Below, one piece after another: positions 16,064 to 20,768 of a DNA stretch of 20,768 bases. Below the pieces are notes generated by a model. It had not been told where the DNA came from, ran no database searches, and was given only the letters and a program-made list of their open reading frames with translations. The DNA lies in contig JAYWHT010000010.1 in NCBI GenBank assembly GCA_043777595.1, positions 1-20,768 of the forward strand. Reading direction: 5' to 3'. The position numbers were made by a program, and so were the translations under genes. How positions within the stretch are numbered: the first letter of the stretch is position 1; the number at the start of each line of letters is the position of its first letter. Source of the stretch: JAYVJH01 sp043777595. Its GTDB lineage: Bacteria; Bacteroidota; Bacteroidia; Cytophagales; Spirosomataceae.

Positions 16064-16090
16064 CGTTATTATAACGTCTGATAATCAGAC
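16064..16090. promoter_or_regulatory. Two abutting palindromes, operator candidate
   Basis: cgttat-t-ataacg (16064-16076) and gtctgat-a-atcagac (16076-16090) are both perfect inverted repeats with a one-base centre, sharing G16076. They sit 38-64 bp upstream of the HupE-like ATG on the minus strand, where a regulator of that gene would bind. Confidence 0.5.
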
Positions 16091-16219
16091 AGATTAGATG
16101 TGCAGCCAACGAAACAGAGTATCTAATTTTTTAGAAACAAAGAATCCGAAGTTACACACTTTCTTTTAGAACTAATTTGTCTGACTTGCCGACAATGGTA
16201 GAGGTTTAGGTAGTGTACC

Positions 16220-16256
16220 AAATCGGTCGTTCTCACTGAGGGCGACCGATTTTTTT
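16220..16256 (+). terminator. Intrinsic terminator
   Basis: aaatcggtcg (16220-16229) pairs perfectly with cgaccgattt (16243-16252), with a 13-base loop and T-run to 16256 on the plus strand. On the minus strand, directly after the AlbA_2-type gene, the T-run is only three bases, so it fits plus-strand transcription better although no plus gene precedes it. Confidence 0.8.
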
Positions 16257-16260
16257 GTTG

Positions 16261-16950
16261 TCAGGCCATCACAAACTTATCAGTTATTTCGTCAGGCTGC
16301 ACTCTGAGGACATTGGCCAATACCAATAATATTAAAGTTTTGGAGGCCATTTTTCGAGAAATATTGGCAATCATCGCAAACGAATCAACGGTTACGTTGC
16401 CATTTTCTCCCAGATACTGGACGAGTTTTTGCTCTTTTTCGCCATATATAAACTGAACGTCTCTGTGTTGCCGCCCTCTACGCAAAATCTCACGCATTTC
16501 TTTACTGGCTTGTATCGATTTGTCGGCTACTCTGATGTATGTTCGTTTGGGGGCAGTCTGTATTTTGCTGGTAGGAGTCGAATATATACTTGCCGAAAGT
16601 ATTGTCTCTGGTTCTTGCCAAACGTAATGCGTTTTGTCTTTACTGGGCCTGATAGTAAAAACCAATACCTCGTACTCATCGCCAATATGTACTCTTTCGA
16701 TGGCATAATCAATGTCTGGGGAGCAGTACTTTTCGATTGCTTTTATCAAAATATATTCATCTTCGTCGGCATATTTCAAGCCTTTTATACTACGGTCATC
16801 GCCAATGCCAATAAGCAGTTTACCGCCATCGGTATTGGCAAAGGCAACTATCTCACGCACGATTTTTTCGGGGTGATTGGTTTTGAGTTTAAATTCAAGG
16901 TGTTTGCCTTCGCCCTGTCTGACCAATTCTTTGAGCGTTTTATAGTCCAT
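16261..16950 (-). CDS. AlbA_2/Schlafen-type ATP-binding protein with C-terminal HTH
   Basis: 229 residues from the ATG at 16950; a TTG start at 16962 adds only four residues. Residues 1-130 match the AlbA_2 (Schlafen-like) domain: GEGKHLEFKLKTNHPEKIVREIVAFANTDGGKLLIGIGDD (Glu-Phe-Lys, Ala-Phe-Ala-Asn-x-x-Gly-Gly, Gly-Ile-Gly-Asp-Asp) and the later RTYIRVADKS (Arg-Val-Gly-type tract with Ala). Residues about 170-229 look like a winged helix (EQKLVQYLGENGNVTVDSFAMIANISRKMASKTLILLVLANVL). Such two-part proteins are common transcriptional regulators or nucleic-acid-binding proteins; the target is unknown. Divergent from the carotenoid hydroxylase gene, with an exact TAnnTTTG element at 16992-16999 on the minus strand. 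Confidence 0.85.
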   Translation of the reverse strand: MDYKTLKELVRQGEGKHLEFKLKTNHPEKIVREIVAFANTDGGKLLIGIGDDRSIKGLKYADEDEYILIKAIEKYCSPDIDYAIERVHIGDEYEVLVFTIRPSKDKTHYVWQEPETILSASIYSTPTSKIQTAPKRTYIRVADKSIQASKEMREILRRGRQHRDVQFIYGEKEQKLVQYLGENGNVTVDSFAMIANISRKMASKTLILLVLANVLRVQPDEITDKFVMA

Positions 16951-16991
16951 TTTGGTAAGCAATATTTATAGACTTTAAATTTTCTTTGCTA

Positions 16992-16999
16992 CAAATCTA
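16992..16999 (-). promoter_or_regulatory. Candidate -7 promoter element
   Basis: Minus strand reads TAGATTTG, an exact TAnnTTTG match, about 42 bp before the ATG at 16950. The nearest upstream TTG is only 14 bp away, so the -33 part is poor. Confidence 0.35.
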
Positions 17000-17052
17000 A
17001 AAATTATAACAATCAAAACCTTAATTTGGTTAGAAGATTTAAAATATGTGAA

Positions 17053-17060
17053 TAACTTTG
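17053..17060 (+). promoter_or_regulatory. Candidate -7 promoter for carotenoid hydroxylase
   Basis: taactttg is an exact TAnnTTTG match 23 bp before the ATG at 17084. A TTTG at 17025-17028 precedes it with a 24-bp spacer, slightly long for the consensus. Confidence 0.45.
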
Positions 17061-17083
17061 TGCTAAATGTTAATAAGTAGGTA

Positions 17084-17536
17084 ATGATGTGGATAATAAA
17101 CGTTTTGATAGTCGTTTTGACTTTTCTTTTTATGGAAGCCTTTGCTTGGTTTACTCACAAGTACATCATGCATGGCCTGATGTGGGGCTGGCACGAGTCA
17201 CACCACGTCCATCGCAAGGGTTGGTTTGAGATAAACGATCTGTTTGGAATCATTTTTGGTATTGTGGCCGCAGCACTCATCGTTGTTGGGTTGCAGGTCG
17301 AGTCGCTTAGGTTGTTGTTGTATGTCGGCTTAGGTGTTACGTTTTATGGCGTGGCCTATTTTGTGTTTCACGATATTATCGTTCACCGACGAGTCAAAAT
17401 CAAATTCAAGACCGATAACAAATACCTCAGCCGCATCATGAGAGCGCACTATGTGCATCACAAAGTACACGAACGAGATGGCGCAGAAGCGTTTGGATTT
17501 TTGTATGCACTCAGAAAATACGATAAAGCGCAATAA
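17084..17536 (+). CDS. crtZ: Carotenoid (beta-carotene) 3-hydroxylase, CrtZ type
   Basis: 150 residues, a membrane fatty-acid-hydroxylase/CrtZ-type di-iron enzyme. Hydrophobic helices lie at about 1-22, 53-70 and 77-97. Histidine clusters: HKYIMH (25-30), HESHH (37-41), HDIIVH (96-101) and HYVHH (122-126), the full CrtZ set, with WGWHESHH.RKGWFE strongly typical. CrtZ adds 3-hydroxyls to the beta-rings of carotenes (zeaxanthin-type pigments), which fits a coloured Bacteroidota; the actual pigment is unknown. No other carotenoid gene is in the window. Two ATGs are adjacent at 17084 and 17087 and either could start it. A 22-bp palindrome follows its stop. Confidence 0.92.
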   Translation: MMWIINVLIVVLTFLFMEAFAWFTHKYIMHGLMWGWHESHHVHRKGWFEINDLFGIIFGIVAAALIVVGLQVESLRLLLYVGLGVTFYGVAYFVFHDIIVHRRVKIKFKTDNKYLSRIMRAHYVHHKVHERDGAEAFGFLYALRKYDKAQ

Positions 17537-17576
17537 TAGTGAGTTTGGGGGCGTTTTGAATGAACAAAAGACATAA

Positions 17577-17598
17577 AAATCAGTATCGATACTGATTT
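17577..17598. repeat. 22-bp perfect palindrome after crtZ
   Basis: aaatcagtatc (17577-17587) is followed directly by its complement gatactgattt (17588-17598). It lies 40 bp after the crtZ stop and 62 bp before the next ATG. As RNA it could fold as a 9-bp stem with a tcga loop, a weak terminator; as DNA it looks like an operator for the next gene. Confidence 0.7.
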
Positions 17599-17660
17599 GC
17601 AGTATTATATTTAACTCACGACACCAGACTATAAACCCACGACTCCTTATTTTTTTGCTA

Positions 17661-18440
17661 ATGAAAAGCTACCGCCTTGCCATTTTACTACTTGTTGCCC
17701 AGTGTTTATTGTTTTTAGTTGGTTGTAATTCTGAAAAAGATAAAAAAACCACTGCCGATACTCCGACTTACACACTGATTTTTATGGACAAAACCCGTAG
17801 TGTCAATGTCAATGAGGCGTTTGTGGCGCAGAAATATCAGCAGATTTTGAACGATATTGTGGCCCAAAATATAAAACAAAAAGGCGACAAAGTCGAAGTG
17901 TATTTTATTCACGAAAACACTTCAAAAGCCAAAGCACTCTCGCTCACTTGCCGCACCGAGATAGACGACACGCAAGCCATGAATGCTACCGACCGAGAAG
18001 GCGCACAAACAACTTTTGACTTGATGCTCGACCGTGAAAGAATGATTTTTGGCCGACAAATTACTTCAAAATTGGCAATTCAAAACCTAAGCTCTTCTCG
18101 ACAAAATACAGACATTTGGGGTAGCTTGCCCGTTATTGCCAAAGCCGCCGAAACAGGCATAGAGGTCAAGGTATATTACCTGAGCGACATGATTGAGAGT
18201 ATGAGCGGTACTGGTCGCAGAGATTTTCATCGTCAAGCCCCAGCCAATAATCAAGAAGCCGAAACTTGGGCTAAAGCCGATGCCCAGATTCTCAAAAATC
18301 ACACATTGGGTGCAGCTCAAATAAATATCGCTCTGCCCTTTGAACCCACAACCTCAACCAAAGAAAACAACCCAACCATTACGGCCTATTGGAATACACT
18401 ATTGCAAGAACTGGGCGCAATGTCAGTAGAAGAAATATAA
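17661..18440 (+). CDS. Lipoprotein with VWA-like (MIDAS) domain
   Basis: 259 residues from the ATG at 17661; a TTG two codons upstream is unlikely. Signal MKSYRLAILLLVAQCLLFLVGC ends in lipobox LVGC (Cys22). From residue 36 the sequence follows the von Willebrand A fold: strand TYTLIFMDKTRSV with Asp43-x-Thr45-x-Ser47 (DxSxS-type metal site), helix QKYQQILNDIVAQNI, strand DKVEVYFIHENT, then NTDIWGSLPVI with Thr150-Asp151 (the usual MIDAS Thr region) and VKVYYLSDMIES with Asp176. All metal-site positions are thus accounted for. Function is probably metal-dependent protein binding at the envelope; the partner is unknown. It stands alone, ahead of a strong terminator. Confidence 0.78.
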   Translation: MKSYRLAILLLVAQCLLFLVGCNSEKDKKTTADTPTYTLIFMDKTRSVNVNEAFVAQKYQQILNDIVAQNIKQKGDKVEVYFIHENTSKAKALSLTCRTEIDDTQAMNATDREGAQTTFDLMLDRERMIFGRQITSKLAIQNLSSSRQNTDIWGSLPVIAKAAETGIEVKVYYLSDMIESMSGTGRRDFHRQAPANNQEAETWAKADAQILKNHTLGAAQINIALPFEPTTSTKENNPTITAYWNTLLQELGAMSVEEI

Positions 18441-18481
18441 AAAACGGGTAAAGTTGCTTCTAAGCAACTTTACCCGTTTTT
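18440..18481. terminator. Strong bidirectional terminator
   Basis: Left arm 18440-18459 (aaaaacggg...gctt) and right arm 18462-18481 are perfect complements of 20 bases, with the loop closing around tcta. It has T-runs on both strands and separates the VWA-like lipoprotein from the convergent OmpH-like gene. It begins at the last base of the lipoprotein stop codon. Confidence 0.92.
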
Positions 18482-18498
18482 GTAAGAAATACGACCAA

Positions 18499-19122
18499 CT
18501 ATTTTTTAGTAGGCGGAGTAACTGTGGCCGCTGGTTGTTTTTCTTTGTATTCTTTGTTCAATCCAGCTACAATTTTTGCCGTTACCTCCAAACTTGGGTC
18601 TGCATACAAAATACCGCCACCCTTGCTGTAACCAAGCACAAACTCGTAGCCGTTTTCTTTATTGTACCGCTTGATGTAGTCGTAGATATTACCATAAAAC
18701 TGCTCAGTTTTTTTGAGGCGTTCTTCTTCGAGTTTTGCTAATTGTGCATCACGATATTGGGTGATTTCCTGCTCTTTTTTGCCGAGTTGCTGCTGTACCG
18801 ACTGCCCTTGTTCTTGGGTCATGCCGCCTTGCTGTGCTTTTTGCTGAAAAAATGCTACTTCGTTCTGGAACGAACGAGCCCGATTGCCGAGGTCGTTTTG
18901 TAGTTGAAAGCCTTTGTTTTCAAATTCTTTCTGAAAATCTTTGTAATAATCGTACTGTTTGAGAAGCGAGTCGGCTTGTACAAATACAATTTTTTTGCCT
19001 TTTGAAGCATCGGCTACGCTTGTCGAAGCACCAGTAGATGAAGTGCCTTTGAAATGTAAAAAAAATAAAACGGCTACTGCCAATGTAAGGAGAGCTTTCC
19101 AGATGGTTGAAAAATTGTTCAC
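18499..19122 (-). CDS. OmpH/Skp-family periplasmic chaperone-like protein
   Basis: 207 residues with a GTG start at 19122; no nearer ATG fits. Residues 6-26 are a hydrophobic N-terminal segment (signal or anchor), followed by a Ser/Thr/Ala linker. KIVFVQADSLLKQYDYYKDFQKEFE is the OmpH start motif. A long charged coiled coil (about 65-155) matches the tentacle helices of Skp. The end returns to strand: YEFVLGYSKGGGILYADPSLEVTAKIVAGLNKEY. Skp-type proteins escort unfolded outer-membrane proteins; this one keeps a possible membrane anchor, a frequent Bacteroidota variation. It follows aminopeptidase P by 95 bp, with its own candidate promoter. Confidence 0.88.
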   Translation of the reverse strand: MNNFSTIWKALLTLAVAVLFFLHFKGTSSTGASTSVADASKGKKIVFVQADSLLKQYDYYKDFQKEFENKGFQLQNDLGNRARSFQNEVAFFQQKAQQGGMTQEQGQSVQQQLGKKEQEITQYRDAQLAKLEEERLKKTEQFYGNIYDYIKRYNKENGYEFVLGYSKGGGILYADPSLEVTAKIVAGLNKEYKEKQPAATVTPPTKK

Positions 19123-19167
19123 GATAATGATAAAAAGATTAGATAAAAATTAAGAATGATTTGAGCG

Positions 19168-19175
19168 CAAAGGTA
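19168..19175 (-). promoter_or_regulatory. Candidate -7 promoter for OmpH-like gene
   Basis: Minus strand reads TACCTTTG, an exact TAnnTTTG match 46 bp before the GTG at 19122. No TTG at the consensus distance. Confidence 0.4.
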
Positions 19176-19217
19176 ACGAAAATATGACATTTTTGATAAA
19201 AAACTGTTGTATATCAA

Positions 19218-20510
19218 CTATTTCGAGTTCATAATATCCTCAATTTCGTCAGCTTCAATCGGAATATGCGCCATCAGGTCTTGGTTGCCTGTGTTGGTAA
19301 TCAAGATATTGTTTTCGAGCCTTATGCCCAGCCCTTCTTCTCTGATATAAATGCCTGGCTCACAGGTAAAAACCATTCCAGGCGCCATTTTATGGTATTT
19401 ATTGCCCACATCGTGTACGTCCAGTCCCAAAAAATGCGAATTGCCGTGCATAAAATACTTTTTATAGGCAGGCCACTCTGGGTCTTGGTTGGCTATGTCT
19501 TGTTTGGTAATAAGCCCCAACCCCAATAGCTCACTTTCCATTATTTTGCCAACTTCTATATGATAAGCGTCCCAGACGTTACCAGCTACGAGCATGGCTG
19601 TTGATGCTTTCATCACTCTCAAAACGGCATTATATACGGCTCGCTGGCGTTTTGTATAGCGACCATTGACAGGTATGGAGCGAGTCATATCGGCGTTATA
19701 ATTGGCATATTCGGCAGCTACGTCGAGTAGTAATATATCGCCGTCTTTGCATTCACGGCTATTTTCGATGTAGTGCAACACGCACGAATGTTTGCCCGAG
19801 GCTATAATAGGTGTATAGGCAAAACCCCGAGACCGCTGCTTGATAAATTCATGAATAAACTCGGCCTCAATTTCATTTTCCCAAACGCCTGGCTTCACAA
19901 ACTTTAAGATTCTTTCAAAACCGTCACGGGTTATATCCATCGCACGGTTTAGTAGTGCTATTTCTTGCGGCTGCTTAATGGCTCGCAGGCCGTGCATGAG
20001 CGGGGCGAGGCGTTGGATATGATGCAATGGGTATTTTTGTTTGAAGACATTGACAAACCGAGCCTCACGGGTTTCGGTCTGGGAGTCGTTGCGGGTATGT
20101 TCGTTTTGGTTCAAATAAACGTTGTCTGCCTCAAAAACCATTAACCTAAAAATACTCTCAAATTGATGTGTCCAACAAACACGAGTAATGCCCGATACGA
20201 GTTGCGCTTGCGTTTTGGTCAGTTTATCGCCTTCCCAGACTGCAATATGGTCGTTGGTTTCACGGACAAACAATACTTCACGTAGCTTGGGGTCGGGGTG
20301 TTCGGGAAAAAGCACTAAAATTGTTTCTTCTTGGTCCACGCCCGACAAATAAAACAGGTCATTGTTTTGTCTAAACGCCATTGTGCCATCAGCATTGGTT
20401 GGCAATATATCATTGGCATTGACTACAACCAAACTTTTGGGTTTGAGTTGGGCATAAAGGCGGTTTCGGTTCTGAATAAAAAGCTGGTTGTCAATCGGTT
20501 CGTAGCGCAT
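19218..20510 (-). CDS. pepP: Xaa-Pro aminopeptidase (aminopeptidase P, M24B)
   Basis: 430 residues from the ATG at 20510; a TTG-started extension to 20540 is open but MRYEPIDNQLFIQNR is the normal N-terminus. The N-terminal domain spans 1-170 (NDLFYLSGVDQEETILVL) and the pita-bread M24 domain 175-430. The five metal ligands are visible: Asp263 and Asp274 (LLDVAAEYANYNADMTRS), His359 (HGNSHFLGLDVHD), Glu384 (CEPGIYI) and Glu399 (IRLENNILIT). His246 and His366 are also conserved. The enzyme removes the N-terminal residue from peptides with proline second, in the cytoplasm, usually with Mn2+. Length and motifs match PepP closely. A good promoter match lies upstream at 20566-20595. Confidence 0.95.
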   Translation of the reverse strand: MRYEPIDNQLFIQNRNRLYAQLKPKSLVVVNANDILPTNADGTMAFRQNNDLFYLSGVDQEETILVLFPEHPDPKLREVLFVRETNDHIAVWEGDKLTKTQAQLVSGITRVCWTHQFESIFRLMVFEADNVYLNQNEHTRNDSQTETREARFVNVFKQKYPLHHIQRLAPLMHGLRAIKQPQEIALLNRAMDITRDGFERILKFVKPGVWENEIEAEFIHEFIKQRSRGFAYTPIIASGKHSCVLHYIENSRECKDGDILLLDVAAEYANYNADMTRSIPVNGRYTKRQRAVYNAVLRVMKASTAMLVAGNVWDAYHIEVGKIMESELLGLGLITKQDIANQDPEWPAYKKYFMHGNSHFLGLDVHDVGNKYHKMAPGMVFTCEPGIYIREEGLGIRLENNILITNTGNQDLMAHIPIEADEIEDIMNSK

Positions 20511-20565
20511 ATTGGTTTTGTTGTTGTATTTGTTGGTCAAATTTGCAAAATGGTGGGCGATTTCC

Positions 20566-20595
20566 CAAAAATAATTCCAACAATCGTTATTTCAA
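20566..20595 (-). promoter_or_regulatory. Candidate promoter for pepP
   Basis: Minus strand reads TTG (20595-20593), 19 bp spacer, TATTTTTG (20573-20566): the best -33/-7 match to the Bacteroidota consensus in the window. It predicts a leader of about 50 bases before the ATG at 20510. Confidence 0.6.
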
Positions 20596-20679
20596 TTTCA
20601 AATAAGGTAATTCTTAAATGTAGTCAAAATTTTAAAAATCAGAGTTTTACGAAGTAATTTGCAACTCGTAATTCAATGT

Positions 20680-20768
20680 CGTTTAGTTAAGAGTTCGGTG
20701 AAGACACCAAACTCGGTTGGCTACCGTGGTTTGTGTCTTCACAAACCACTTATTTTCTTAACTAAACG
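20680..20768. repeat. 89-bp inverted pair of hairpins, REP/BIME-like
   Basis: Outer arms cgtttagttaag (20680-20691) and cttaactaaacg (20757-20768) are perfect complements. Each half contains its own hairpin: gagttcggtg/aaga/caccaaactc (20691-20714, one mismatch) and gtggtttgtg/tctt/cacaaaccac (20726-20749, perfect). Read from its own outer arm, each half has the same loop and flanks (tgaagaca), with cggt after the stem, while stem bases differ but still pair. It lies in the 258-bp gene-free end of the window upstream of pepP and may continue past the edge. Confidence 0.8.

Larger units (their letters stand above)
16027..16260. other. Gene-free 234-bp region with palindromes and hairpins
   Basis: No reading frame of note. 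It holds the 5' region of the HupE-like gene, two adjacent palindromes (16064-16090), an A/T-rich hairpin ending in a T-run (arms attagat 16093-16099 and atctaat 16121-16127, T to 16132), and the strong terminator at 16220-16256. Candidate plus-strand small RNA region; unproven. Confidence 0.4.

Noticed and set aside
16027..16260. tRNA gene in the gene-free region
   Set aside because: No T-arm consensus or cloverleaf could be traced on either strand.
16429..16971. Long plus-strand open frame of 180 codons
   Set aside because: Lies wholly antisense to the AlbA_2-type gene, which has clear domain motifs; its own translation shows no family pattern.

Overview
The window reads as a chromosomal segment of a member of the Bacteroidota, probably a pigmented aerobic gliding-type lineage such as the Cytophagales (inference). 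The signs are: a secreted amylase ending in a type IX secretion sorting domain; several lipoproteins, one with a surface-export signal (Cys-x-Lys-Asp-Glu) after the lipobox; start codons without clear Shine-Dalgarno sequences; and repeated matches to the Bacteroidota -7 element TAnnTTTG ahead of genes. No rRNA, tRNA, CRISPR array, phage or intact insertion sequence was seen.

Layout. 1-690 is decayed: a terminator, the frameshifted start of a lipoprotein gene and the C-terminal relic of an IS66-type transposase. 700-4030 is a divergent pair, a surface lipoprotein that looks starch-binding and a large secreted GH13 alpha-amylase. 4041-5217 (minus) is a two-gene unit, a histidine-rich four-helix membrane protein and a YceI-family protein. 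5342-6844 is an unrecognised 500-residue one-helix protein. 6900-8659 (plus) is a tight run: coiled-coil lipoprotein, gatC, alpha/beta hydrolase. 8656-11056 (minus) is a second tight run: Spx/ArsC-like protein, PKD-repeat lipoprotein, RsmB-type rRNA methyltransferase. 11101-15376 (plus) holds an SRPBCC protein, a dicarboxylate/amino-acid symporter and an ABC-2 export pair resembling NatAB. 15430-16950 (minus) holds a HupE/UreJ-type membrane protein and an AlbA_2/Schlafen-type regulator, with a 234-bp intergenic region of palindromes and hairpins between them. 17084-18440 (plus) holds a carotenoid hydroxylase and a VWA-like lipoprotein. 18499-20510 (minus) holds an OmpH/Skp-like chaperone and aminopeptidase P. 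The window ends in an 89-bp inverted pair of covarying hairpins resembling a REP/BIME element.

Most genes are housekeeping or envelope genes. Co-operation is best supported for the starch pair (binding at the surface plus secreted hydrolysis), the YceI/four-helix pair (parallel to yceJ-yceI of E. coli) and the ABC ATPase/permease pair. I did not find a convincing new defence or biosynthetic system. The most unusual items are the YceI pair, the terminal hairpin element, the palindromes before the HupE gene and after the carotenoid hydroxylase, and the degraded left end.
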